Positions 56,615 to 64,000 of a stretch of DNA of 64,000 bases are shown here, piece by piece; within the stretch, counting starts at the first letter, position 1, and each line of letters begins with the position of its first letter. The stretch is from NORP309 sp964352735. Its GTDB lineage: Bacteria; Pseudomonadota; Gammaproteobacteria; Xanthomonadales; Marinicellaceae. The notes under the pieces are model-generated. The model was given only the letters and a program-made list of their open reading frames with translations. It made no database searches and had not been told where the DNA came from. The stretch covers positions 62,001 through 126,000 of the forward strand of contig CAYGTC010000001.1 in the NCBI GenBank assembly GCA_964352735.1, given 5' to 3'. Position numbers and translations under genes: made by a program.

Positions 56615-57130
56615 GTGATTAATTTAGCCATAAGTGCATGTTTAATGGGCCACAATGTTCGATATGATGGAAAAAATAAATTTATGCCATTATCTGAGTA
56701 CTTTGATGCAAAATATTATCGGTTGACACCATTGTGCCCAGAAGTTGAGATGGGTCTTAGCATACCTCGTCAACCCATTGAATTAACACACAAGAACAAG
56801 CAGTTAAGGTTAGTGCAAGTTGGTGCACACCGTATTGATCATACAGAAAAAATGCAACAGTGGGTAAAACTGAATAAAAAACAGTTGAGCCTATATTCAG
56901 GATACATATTGAAAAGCAAATCACCCAGTTGCGGGATTCAAAATACACCGCACTACCATGCAGACGGTAACATTCATCTGGGTGATGGGTTATTCACAAC
57001 ATTGATAAAAAAATCATTCCCAACAATTACCATTATTAGTGAACACGATATAAAACAGCAACAATTGTTGAATCAATTTAAAGAACAAGTCAAAAAAGAC
57101 AGCATCACTAAACAAATGTCCTTTTTTTGA
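56615..57130 (+). CDS. DUF523 family protein
   Basis: A 171-residue protein from a GTG start that keeps the conserved N-terminus INLAISACLMGHNVRYDG. The other family block is LKSKSPSCGIQNTPHY. DUF523 proteins have conserved cysteines (here in SACLMG, TPLCPEVEMG and SPSCG) and a possible Fe-S or catalytic role; the function is unknown, though one member is linked to thiouracil catabolism. The last 23 codons form the first copy of a 69-bp tandem repeat, next to an assembly gap, so the true 3' end may differ. Confidence 0.8.
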   Translation: MINLAISACLMGHNVRYDGKNKFMPLSEYFDAKYYRLTPLCPEVEMGLSIPRQPIELTHKNKQLRLVQVGAHRIDHTEKMQQWVKLNKKQLSLYSGYILKSKSPSCGIQNTPHYHADGNIHLGDGLFTTLIKKSFPTITIISEHDIKQQQLLNQFKEQVKKDSITKQMSFF

Positions 57131-57299
57131 CAATTGTTGAATCAATTTAAAGAACAAGTCAAAAAAGACAGCATCACTAAACAANNNNNNNNNNNNNNNN
57201 NNNNNNNNNNNNNNNNNNNNNNNNNNNNNNNNNNNNNNNNNNNNNNNNNNNNNNNNNNNNNNNNNNNNNNNNNNNNNNNNNNNNATGTCCTTTTTTTGA
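57061..57299. repeat. 69-bp direct repeat interrupted by an assembly gap
   Basis: 57061-57129 is repeated from 57130 up to 57184, then come exactly 100 N (57185-57284), and the sequence resumes at 57285 with the last 15 bp of the unit (ATGTCCTTTTTTTGA). The unit is a multiple of three and ends in a stop codon. The 100-N run is the conventional placeholder for a gap of unknown size. Either more tandem copies exist or the overlap of two contigs was not merged. Confidence 0.9.
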
Positions 57300-57444
57300 C
57301 ACAATTTGTCTCAAATTCAAAACTAATTGTCTTCAATCCTTCCTACAATGTGCACATCAATTGAATAACCACAATTCATTGATAAAGATTTCTTTGTTAT
57401 TGCACAGCAATATCAAAAAACTTATGAATTTCCGACCATGGAAG

Positions 57445-57481
57445 CTATTTGACTATTGACTATTGACCGATGACTATTGAC
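57445..57481 (+). repeat. Short TATTGAC-type tandem repeats
   Basis: The heptamer GACTATT (or TATTGAC) occurs about four times with one degenerate unit (CGATGAC) between them. This is a microsatellite-like array; no function can be assigned. Confidence 0.6.
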
Positions 57482-57496
57482 ATTGAGAATAAGCAT

Positions 57497-57704
57497 TAAC
57501 CCAAATATTTCATCATAGAATGGAATTTAGGGGAAAAATGGTAAAGTATGTTGGATAAAGATTCCTTGCAAGCCAGCTATTCATGGCTTGTGAGGGATTT
57601 TATTCAAGATATGCAGCCATTTTTTTCATAAAACCATTCAGGTACAAACTGTATTTTAAAGATGAAATTTATTTTTGTAACGATTTGATGAAATATTCGG
57701 GTTA
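57497..57704. mobile_element. MITE-like element with 19-bp terminal inverted repeats
   Basis: The left end TAACCCAAATATTTCATCA (57497-57515) and the right end TGATGAAATATTCGGGTTA (57686-57704) are inverted copies matching at 18 of 19 positions. The 208 bp between the outer bases carry no open frame; an internal 7-bp stem CAAGCCA/TGGCTTG (57569-57590) is present. A related left end occurs at 9128. This fits a non-autonomous IS derivative. The parent transposase is not in the window and no target duplication was established. Confidence 0.55.
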
Positions 57705-57851
57705 CCCCCCTTATTCTGAATGAAGATAGTGTTATTTATCGCAATCTGTTTATCAAAATAAAACAAAACTTCATCAAAATGTCAGGAAAAACAAATTTAA
57801 TTCATAAATTTCTTGCTCAATTGAATTTTGATGTGTTAATTTATCGACATA

Positions 57852-57965
57852 ATGAACACAGCAGCACACCAATTCAATCATAAATCAGTTGTTACAACAC
57901 AACTGCATTCTGCTGTAGCCCTTAATTCACTCATAAACACACTCTCTCTCCTACGACTTATCTAG
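57852..57965 (+). CDS. leuL: leu operon leader peptide
   Basis: A 37-codon frame found by direct reading. It contains seven leucine codons, of which five fall in the last eleven positions (L-I-N-T-L-S-L-L-R-L-I), plus two Ile and three Val, then TAG. The stop is followed at once by a hairpin (57965-57983) and then a larger one (57990-58011), about 97 bp before leuA. This matches transcription attenuation by leucyl-tRNA, as in the enterobacterial leuL leader, although the peptide is not similar in sequence. No strong Shine-Dalgarno site is visible. Confidence 0.7.
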   Translation: MNTAAHQFNHKSVVTTQLHSAVALNSLINTLSLLRLI

Positions 57966-58011
57966 CAGTCTCATTAGGACTGCCACACACCTGAAGGGTT
58001 AATCCCTCAGG
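57965..58011 (+). promoter_or_regulatory. leu attenuator hairpins
   Basis: Stem 1 is GCAGTC/GACTGC with a 7-nt loop (57965-57983) and begins inside the leader stop codon. Stem 2 is CCTGA-GGG/CCC-TCAGG with one bulge (57990-58011). The second is the likely terminator form, but the downstream T-run (ATTTAATTT) is weak and displaced. Confidence 0.5.
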
Positions 58012-58061
58012 AAATCCACCATTTAATTTAAGTCAAATAACAAAAAAATGAGAGTTATTGT

Positions 58062-59666
58062 ATGTTTAATAACAGCCAAAAGATTGATATCTTTGATACC
58101 ACTTTACGTGATGGTCAACAATGTCCGGGAGCGGGCATGAGCATTGAGAATAATTTAATATACGCACAGCTTGCCAAACAAGTCAACATTGATATTCTTG
58201 AAGCAGGCTTTCCTGCTGCCAGCCAAGAAGATTTTGCCATTGTGAAAAAGATTGCCGAATATTATGCACAATATGCTGACTCGCCAATCGTTGCGGCCTT
58301 GTGTCAAATGCGAGAACAGCAGGTCATCACCACCATAAAATCATTACAAAGCCTTATCCCAAGCCAAAGAGCTCGATTACATATATATGTGCCGGTTGAC
58401 CCTCAATTGATGAAAGCATCAATTGGCTCTGTCAAAAAAGACACCATACTTAAAAAATTAAACACCTATGTAAAAATGGCACATCAGGCAGGTTGCCAAG
58501 TTGAATTCAGCCCAGAAGGGTATTCACGCATGGACCACAACTTCAATTATGTCACAGACTTAATTGAGGCAGCCATCAGCGCTGGTGCATCAATCATCAA
58601 TTGCCCTGATACCATAGGTGGAGGGTGTTATTTACAAGGTCAAGATTTTTTTGTTCAGAAAATGATCAAACACGCAAAATTATTTGATGAAAAGTTTCCT
58701 GATAGAAAAATCATCTGGTCCACACATTGTCACAATGATTATGGTTTAGCTTTGATCAATTCTATGCAGGCAATTTTTGATGGGCCAGCCACACAAATAG
58801 AAGGTTGTTTTAATGGCATAGGAGAAAGAGCAGGCAATGTTTCTCTAGAACAATGCATCATGTATTTAAAAGCGTTTGGCACAAAAAACAACACCAACAA
58901 AAAATTCCATTGCCAAGCACGCACTCAAAACATTAAACCCATTTCAGATTTCGTTGCCAAGCATATGTTAGCCAGACAAGCCCATTGGCCAATCAGTGGT
59001 GAAAATGCTGCACGCCACTCATCAGGCGGACACACCAATGCCATATTAAAGAACCCTCAAGCATACCAGCCTTTTAATCCTCAGGATGTTGGGCAAAAAA
59101 TCAGTTTTGTGTTTGGCCCGTTAAGTGGCAGCAATCATGCTCAATCAATTATCATCAACCATGGTTATGCCTGTAGTGATCATGAAAAAGTCGATATTAC
59201 GCAATACATTAAACATTATTTCAGCCATAGAAGAAAAGGCTTAACTGATAAAGAGTTAATGCAAGCCTACTACAGTTATCGCAGCCCAATAAAAGTATTC
59301 AGTTACCAATATCAAAAGCATCACAATGACACGAGCATCAAAATTTCATGCGAGATCAATGGTACAAAACAAATCATCAACACCAAAAGCGGGGCCGGTG
59401 GTACAGCTCTCATGGCCTTACATAAAGCATTATGTACTTATGTATCTCCGATTAATATTCAATCTTTTCATTCACAATCACAAGATGAAGGCGAAGATGC
59501 CATAAGCCATGCAACCATTACTGTCATTCATAACAACATGACTTTCATAGGCAGAGGTAAAGACCTTGATATTGAGGTTTCAGCATTAAAATCATTGGTT
59601 AATGTTGTCAATCGAATCATCATTCATGACAATTATGCCATCACTATCAACAAACAAACAGGATAA
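58062..59666 (+). CDS. leuA: 2-isopropylmalate synthase (divergent LeuA)
   Basis: A 534-residue protein: a TIM-barrel HMGL-type catalytic domain (residues 1-290) with FDTTLRDGQQCPGAGMS (R16, D17) and THCHNDYGLALIN, a linker with SSGGHTNAILKNPQAY, and a C-terminal LeuA-type regulatory domain (about 400-525). It should condense acetyl-CoA with 2-oxoisovalerate as the first leucine step. It differs from typical LeuA at several motifs: RDGQQ for RDGEQ and SGGH for SGIH. Context (leader, leuC, leuD, leuB) supports the role; citramalate or another 2-oxoacid synthase is the alternative. Confidence 0.88.
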   Translation: MFNNSQKIDIFDTTLRDGQQCPGAGMSIENNLIYAQLAKQVNIDILEAGFPAASQEDFAIVKKIAEYYAQYADSPIVAALCQMREQQVITTIKSLQSLIPSQRARLHIYVPVDPQLMKASIGSVKKDTILKKLNTYVKMAHQAGCQVEFSPEGYSRMDHNFNYVTDLIEAAISAGASIINCPDTIGGGCYLQGQDFFVQKMIKHAKLFDEKFPDRKIIWSTHCHNDYGLALINSMQAIFDGPATQIEGCFNGIGERAGNVSLEQCIMYLKAFGTKNNTNKKFHCQARTQNIKPISDFVAKHMLARQAHWPISGENAARHSSGGHTNAILKNPQAYQPFNPQDVGQKISFVFGPLSGSNHAQSIIINHGYACSDHEKVDITQYIKHYFSHRRKGLTDKELMQAYYSYRSPIKVFSYQYQKHHNDTSIKISCEINGTKQIINTKSGAGGTALMALHKALCTYVSPINIQSFHSQSQDEGEDAISHATITVIHNNMTFIGRGKDLDIEVSALKSLVNVVNRIIIHDNYAITINKQTG

Positions 59667-59670
59667 AATC

Positions 59671-60141
59671 ATGTCACATTATATCGCTACCATAAATTGG
59701 TCCCGCCAAGATAAAGAAACATTCACAGATAACCGTTATTCTCGCGCTCATACATGGCAATTTGATGGCGGAGAACAGATCAAAGCTTCAGCATCACCCC
59801 ACATTGTTCCATTGCCCTATTCTGTTGAAGCTCATGTCGACCCTGAAGAAGCTTTTGTTGCTGCAATTTCTAGTTGCCATATGTTGTTTTTCCTCTCTAT
59901 AGCTGCCAAACGTCGTTTTACTGTTGACAGTTATATTGATGAGGCCATAGGCGTTATGCAAGCAGATGACAATAACAAAATTTGTATGACGGATGTCACT
60001 TTACGGCCCAAAATCATTTTTTCTGGAGAGAAACAACCCAATGATGAGCACATTAATAAAATGCATCATCAAGCACATCAACAATGTTTCATCGCCAATT
60101 CAGTCACAACCACCATACATATACAAACGAGGTCACCATGA
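59671..60141 (+). CDS. OsmC-family peroxiredoxin-like protein
   Basis: A 156-residue OsmC/Ohr-fold protein, taken from the ATG 4 bp after leuA. NRYSRAHTWQFDGG, VDPEEAFVAAISSCHMLFFLSIAAKR and HQQCFIANSV hold the conserved Glu and the two redox cysteines. Such proteins reduce organic hydroperoxides with lipoyl or thiol partners. It lies inside the leucine operon, overlapping leuC by 4 bp, which is unusual and suggests co-regulation with leucine synthesis or protection of the Fe-S enzyme LeuCD. Confidence 0.88.
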   Translation: MSHYIATINWSRQDKETFTDNRYSRAHTWQFDGGEQIKASASPHIVPLPYSVEAHVDPEEAFVAAISSCHMLFFLSIAAKRRFTVDSYIDEAIGVMQADDNNKICMTDVTLRPKIIFSGEKQPNDEHINKMHHQAHQQCFIANSVTTTIHIQTRSP

Positions 60142-61538
60142 AAAAAAACATCATCGATAAAATTTGGGATCAGCATGTCGTCCAAAATCGAGTTAGCCAC
60201 CCATCAATACTTGCCATTGATTTTTGTCTGATTCATGAAGTGACTTCTGCTCAAGCATTTGATACGATCAGGCAAAATTCATTGTCTCTTTTTGACAGTA
60301 AAAGCTTATTAGCAACTGTTGATCACAGTATTCCAACCAGAAAAGATCGTCATGTTATTTTGGATCAAATGGCCAAAGCGCAAATACAAAAACTCAGAGA
60401 AAATACCAAACAATTTAATGTGCCATTTTATGACTTGGATTCATCGAAACAAGGCATTGTTCATGTAGTTGGCCCAGAATTGGGCATCACGCAACCTGGC
60501 ATGACCATAGTATGTGGAGACTCACATACATCGACACATGGTGCATTTGGAGCACTGGCATTTGGCATTGGCACCTCGACAGTCGCTCATGTTTTTGCCT
60601 CAGGCTGCTTATTGATGAAAAAACCACATGTCATGAAGGTTGAATTCAAGGGCCAGTTCAAACCAGGCGTCAATGCCAAAGACGCCATCATGAAATTGAT
60701 AGCTAACATTGGCATTGGTGGAGCCAATGGACACATCATTGAATATACAGGTTCTGCCATCAAAAATATGTCCATGGAACAACGCATGACATTATGTAAC
60801 ATGAGCATAGAATGTGGTGCAGTTGCAGGGGTTATTGCTCCTGATCAAACCACTTACGATTACCTTGAAGGACGACAGTTTGCGCCTCAAGATAACAAGT
60901 GGCAACAAGCCAAAAAATTCTGGTCACAATTGAAAAGTGATGAAGGCTGCCATTATGAAAAAAGCATCAGCATTAATGTTGACCACTTAAACCCCATGAT
61001 CAGTTGGGGCACCAACCCCCAACAAGCCATAGAAATTGATCAGTGCATCCCAAACGATCAGCAAAGCATAAACAAAGATGCGTTGAAATACGTGCAATTA
61101 AAAGCTGGGGAGCCCATCAACAATACCCCAGTAAATTGGGCATTTGTTGGCTCCTGTACCAATGGTCGCATTGAAGACATACGAATCACAGCTGCCATAC
61201 TCAAAAATAAACACATCGCTAAAAACCTGACTTTTTATGTTGTTCCCGGATCAGAGCAAGTCATGCAACAAGCCAAGGCTGAGGGTTTAGTGGAGATTAT
61301 TGAAAATTCTGGTGCTCAATTCAGAATGCCTGGTTGCTCAATGTGTCTGGGAATGAATGATGATAAAGTACCATCAGGGCAAAGGTGCATATCATCAACC
61401 AACCGTAATTTTGTTGGTCGACAAGGTACAGGAAGCATAACACACTTGGCATCTCCGGCAACCGTTGCTGCCAGTGCCATTGCGGGAAGAATCACCACAC
61501 CCTTACCATACTTTGATAAAAATGGAGTCATCAGATGA
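60138..61538 (+). CDS. leuC: 3-isopropylmalate dehydratase large subunit
   Basis: A 466-residue aconitase-family protein from the ATG at 60138 (GAGG site, ATGA overlap with the osmC stop). Cluster ligands are in GSCTNGRIED and CSMCLGMN; VCGDSHTSTHGAFGALAFGIGTS is another hallmark. With LeuD it isomerises 2- to 3-isopropylmalate through a 4Fe-4S cluster. Length is normal for the bacterial LeuC1 type. Confidence 0.97.
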   Translation: MKKNIIDKIWDQHVVQNRVSHPSILAIDFCLIHEVTSAQAFDTIRQNSLSLFDSKSLLATVDHSIPTRKDRHVILDQMAKAQIQKLRENTKQFNVPFYDLDSSKQGIVHVVGPELGITQPGMTIVCGDSHTSTHGAFGALAFGIGTSTVAHVFASGCLLMKKPHVMKVEFKGQFKPGVNAKDAIMKLIANIGIGGANGHIIEYTGSAIKNMSMEQRMTLCNMSIECGAVAGVIAPDQTTYDYLEGRQFAPQDNKWQQAKKFWSQLKSDEGCHYEKSISINVDHLNPMISWGTNPQQAIEIDQCIPNDQQSINKDALKYVQLKAGEPINNTPVNWAFVGSCTNGRIEDIRITAAILKNKHIAKNLTFYVVPGSEQVMQQAKAEGLVEIIENSGAQFRMPGCSMCLGMNDDKVPSGQRCISSTNRNFVGRQGTGSITHLASPATVAASAIAGRITTPLPYFDKNGVIR

Positions 61539-62128
61539 AAGCCACCACAATGATTAAAGGCATAACCATACCATTAGACATGGATGATATTGATACAGAT
61601 ATCATTATTCCCGCTCAATACCTCACCAGCACCAGTCAATCGGGTTTTGGTAAAGCAGCATTTGCTAGACTCAGAGCACAACCCAAATTTGTATTGAATG
61701 ACGAAAAATACAACAACGCACCCATTTTAATTACTGGTAAAAACTTTGGTTGTGGTTCATCGCGAGAACATGCCGTTTGGGCCATACAAGAACTGGGCAT
61801 TCAAGCAATCATCGCCCCCTCATTTGCAGATATTTTTTCTAATAATGCAAAAAAAAATGGACTATTGTTAATACAAAAACCCTCAAAGATAGTTGATCAT
61901 ATAATGCAGCAATCACGCAAACAAACGAACCCCATAGAGATCGATATCCTGAATCAAAGAATATCAACCAATGACATGTGTTGCGAATTCAATATTGATG
62001 AATTTTTCAAACATTGTCTAATCAATGGCCTGAATGAACTCGACTATTTGATTTCACATTTAGACACCATTAAAAAATTCAAACGACAACAAATAAATAA
62101 CACCCTTTTCATCAGGAAATGCTCATGA
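61535..62128 (+). CDS. leuD: 3-isopropylmalate dehydratase small subunit
   Basis: A 197-residue swivel-domain subunit. DMDDIDTDIIIPAQYL and GKNFGCGSSREHAVWAIQELGIQAIIAPSFADIFSNNAKKNGLL in pieces are diagnostic. It overlaps leuC by 4 bp and leuB by 4 bp, so production of the two dehydratase subunits should be balanced. Confidence 0.97.
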   Translation: MKATTMIKGITIPLDMDDIDTDIIIPAQYLTSTSQSGFGKAAFARLRAQPKFVLNDEKYNNAPILITGKNFGCGSSREHAVWAIQELGIQAIIAPSFADIFSNNAKKNGLLLIQKPSKIVDHIMQQSRKQTNPIEIDILNQRISTNDMCCEFNIDEFFKHCLINGLNELDYLISHLDTIKKFKRQQINNTLFIRKCS

Positions 62129-63186
62129 AAAAAATCGCAGTATTAGCCGGTGACGGCATTGGCCCAGAAGTTATGAATCAAACATTGAGGGTATTAAAAG
62201 CCATGCAACTGCCCATACAAACACAGACAGGATTGATAGGTGGCGCGGCTTATGAACAATACGATTGTCATTTTCCACAACAAACATTGGAATTATGCCT
62301 TGAGTCTGATGCAGTACTTTTTGGGTCAGTGGGCGGCCTAATTGAAGATGCGCACATGCCTAAATGGAAAAACTGTGAGAAAAATGCCATTTTGGCACTG
62401 CGCAAATCACTGAACTTATCTGTTAATTTGCGCCCAGCCAGATTATTTCCTGCTTTGATCAATATTTCACCGCTGAAACCTGCATTGATTGCTCATGGAG
62501 TCGATATTTTGATCATTAGAGAATTATTGGGAGACATCTATTTCGGTAAACATGAGCAATATATTGAAAATGGCATCAGGGTAGCAACAGATGTCGCCAG
62601 ATACGATGAAGAACAAATTAAAAACACAATGCACAAGGCATTCCAAATAGCCATGACACGCAATAAAATACTCACATCAGTGGATAAAGCCAATGTTCTA
62701 CAAACTTCACAATTGTGGAGAGATATTGCCAATGAAGTGGCAACTCAATACCCCAAAGTCACCTTAAAACACATGCTGGTAGATAATTGCGCCATGCAAC
62801 TGATACTTAATCCAGCACAATTTGATACCATAGTCACAGCCAATTTATTTGGAGACATCCTTTCAGATGCAGCCAGTGCATTACCCGGTTCGTTGGGACT
62901 TATGCCATCAGCAAGTTTTAGTAGCCATGGCCCAGCATTATATGAACCTTCTGGCGGCTCGGCTCCTGAAATTGCAAATCAGGATATTGCCAACCCCATT
63001 GCACAGATTTTGAGCTCCGCTCTATTACTCAGGTATTCATTTAAAATGGAGGATTGCGCGCAGCGTATTGAAAATGCAGTCATAAAGACCCTTATCAAGG
63101 GCCATAGAACACAAGATATTTTTCAAACAGGCGACTTGCTATGTGGAACTGAAGCATTTACTGACCAAATAATTGAGAATTTATAA
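62125..63186 (+). CDS. leuB: 3-isopropylmalate dehydrogenase
   Basis: A 353-residue NAD-dependent beta-decarboxylating dehydrogenase. KKIAVLAGDGIGPEVM, LNLSVNLRPARLFPAL, ELLGDIYFGKH, TVDNCAMQL-like VDNCAMQLILNP and FGDILSDAASALPGSLGLMPSAS are family motifs. It oxidises 3-isopropylmalate to 2-oxoisocaproate. Of two close ATG codons the second (62125) is chosen: it sits 7 nt after AGGA and gives an ATGA overlap with leuD. Confidence 0.97.
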   Translation: MKKIAVLAGDGIGPEVMNQTLRVLKAMQLPIQTQTGLIGGAAYEQYDCHFPQQTLELCLESDAVLFGSVGGLIEDAHMPKWKNCEKNAILALRKSLNLSVNLRPARLFPALINISPLKPALIAHGVDILIIRELLGDIYFGKHEQYIENGIRVATDVARYDEEQIKNTMHKAFQIAMTRNKILTSVDKANVLQTSQLWRDIANEVATQYPKVTLKHMLVDNCAMQLILNPAQFDTIVTANLFGDILSDAASALPGSLGLMPSASFSSHGPALYEPSGGSAPEIANQDIANPIAQILSSALLLRYSFKMEDCAQRIENAVIKTLIKGHRTQDIFQTGDLLCGTEAFTDQIIENL

Positions 63187-63330
63187 AACCCTTACAAAAG
63201 GAAAAAGAACCATTTACATAAATTGTGATTCACTGCTCAAAACACCATAACAATGTTAAATTTGCATCAAAAGTGCAATTTTTTAATACAAATCTGGTCT
63301 TTAAAGTTAATCCATGAAAGATATAAAAGC

Positions 63331-63915
63331 ATGATAAACATTAATATTAACTCAACAAAAAGTAAGTTTCTTACTGCCATGTTGCTTATGATCACCCTAT
63401 TGGCTCATGCCGATGAACCCGATCAGGGGCAAGTTGCACCAGATTTTACCATCACACAAATGGATGGAACACAATTCACTCTGAGTGACTTTAAGGGCAA
63501 ACAAAGTGTCTATTTGGTTTTTTGGAATACTTGGTGCACTTATTGCATGAAAAAAATTCCAAAATTAAAAGAAGTGCAAAAAGATTTAGCTGATGACATC
63601 AGAATCATTGCCGTTAATACCACCAATGAAGATACAGTTGAAGCCTCAGAAAAGTTTCAGAAAAGATTTAATATCAACTACCCATTGGCTTTTGATCATG
63701 GAAAAAAGGTGACTGATGCTTATGGTGTCTGGGGCACCCCAACCGAGTTCATCATTGATATCAATGGTGTGATACAATATAGAGATGGTGTTCCAGATGA
63801 CATTGAAGGTCATCTAAAAAAATGGAATAAACCACATAGATCTTATGCTTCCATTTTTAAAGCTTACTTGACAATTGTTAAAACAATAGTCAAAAATTTC
63901 AACCAACCCATTTGA
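63331..63915 (+). CDS. TlpA-like thioredoxin-fold protein
   Basis: A 194-residue exported protein from the ATG at 63331, which gives a signal peptide ending about AHA (residue 27); an upstream ATG at 63253 would bury that signal. The AhpC/TSA-thioredoxin fold shows QVAPDFTITQMDG, the redox motif WNTWCTYC (C69, C72) and GVWGTPTEFIIDINGVI with the cis-proline. It should work as a periplasmic thiol reductase or oxidoreductase, for example in cytochrome c maturation. It is 145 bp after leuB and probably separate. Confidence 0.88.
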   Translation: MINININSTKSKFLTAMLLMITLLAHADEPDQGQVAPDFTITQMDGTQFTLSDFKGKQSVYLVFWNTWCTYCMKKIPKLKEVQKDLADDIRIIAVNTTNEDTVEASEKFQKRFNINYPLAFDHGKKVTDAYGVWGTPTEFIIDINGVIQYRDGVPDDIEGHLKKWNKPHRSYASIFKAYLTIVKTIVKNFNQPI

Positions 63916-63928
63916 GTATACTATCAGC

Positions 63929-64000
63929 ATGAGAGTTCGACATCCAAAAACAAAAGAAAAAATAAAACCAATGATTTCAACAATGGATTCGCACTGGACT
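63929..64000 (+). CDS. Possible start of a further gene, cut by the window edge
   Basis: An ATG 14 bp after the TlpA-like stop opens a frame with no stop in its 24 codons (MRVRHPKTKEKIKPM...). It is too short to recognise and no clear ribosome site is seen, so it may not be a gene. Confidence 0.3.
   Translation, partial: MRVRHPKTKEKIKPMISTMDSHWT

Larger units (their letters stand above)
57304..57851. other. Non-coding stretch upstream of the leu leader
   Basis: About 550 bp with no gene. It contains a heptamer array (57445-57481), the inverted-repeat element (57497-57704), and a very AT-rich segment before the leader peptide that should hold the leu promoter; TTGCTC and TTAATT with a 17-nt spacer near 57814-57842 are candidates only. 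Confidence 0.5.

Noticed and set aside
57014..57364. Open frames that cross the N run at 57185-57284
   Set aside because: They exist only because N codons are read as open; the gap size is unknown.
59602..59670. Upstream start for the OsmC-family gene within leuA
   Set aside because: It would overlap leuA by 65 bp and add residues not part of the fold; the ATG at 59671 directly follows the leuA stop.
60084..60137. Upstream start for leuC within osmC
   Set aside because: The extra residues are not LeuC-like, and ATG 60138 has a GAGG site and an ATGA overlap.

Overview
The window is a low-GC stretch of a gammaproteobacterial chromosome. The assignment rests on several Gram-negative or gammaproteobacterial blocks in their usual order: rsfS-rlmH-maf-rng-yhdP, the 14-gene nuo operon behind tpiA-secG-tRNA-Leu, hemA-prfA, kdsD-kdsC-lptC-lptA-lptB-hpf-ptsN-rapZ, and ibaG-murA. 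A gingipain-type C25 protease, a short AMP nucleosidase and a leu operon of unusual content suggest a marine lineage such as the Marinicella group. That genus-level guess is tentative and was not tested by any search.

Layout. 1-5.2 kb (minus): ribosome and RNA maintenance genes (rsfS, rlmH, maf, rng) and the start of a YhdP-like AsmA-family protein that runs off the window. 5.4-8.3 kb (minus): AMP nucleosidase and a YdbH-like envelope protein. 8.3-11.7 kb: a receiver-HPt protein, a GNAT acetyltransferase, and a membrane acyltransferase overlapping a sterol-desaturase-type hydroxylase. 11.8-26.3 kb (minus): complete nuoA-N for respiratory complex I, ending at a strong terminator. 26.4-28.1 kb (minus): tRNA-Leu(GAG), secG and tpiA.

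28.4-35.6 kb is the most unusual region. On the minus strand lie a twin-CDGSH protein, a ferredoxin / ferredoxin-reductase / truncated-hemoglobin fusion, two Roadblock/LC7-type proteins and an MglA-like GTPase with an extra N-terminal domain. Facing away on the plus strand are an ABC ATPase fused to a dual-specificity phosphatase and a second GTPase paralogous to the first. I infer one signalling module joining redox or gas sensing to a Roadblock/GTPase switch; its function is unknown.

36.0-43.8 kb (plus): hemA, prfA, a TPR lipoprotein and the secreted C25 protease. 43.8-50.0 kb (minus): rapZ, ptsN, hpf, the lpt/kds genes and a Ca2+/Na+ antiporter, with rpoN missing from its usual place between lptB and hpf. 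50.3-56.2 kb (plus): ibaG, murA, a membrane M28 peptidase, a dihydropyrimidinase and a small DUF6122 protein. 56.3-57.3 kb: minus-strand L36 type B, a DUF523 gene, and a 69-bp repeat broken by a 100-N assembly gap. 57.5-63.9 kb (plus): a MITE-like inverted-repeat element, a leucine-rich leader peptide with hairpins, then leuA-osmC-leuC-leuD-leuB and a TlpA-like thioredoxin.

Most genes sit in tightly packed operons with 1-4 bp stop/start overlaps. No CRISPR array, prophage, rRNA operon or intact transposase was seen.
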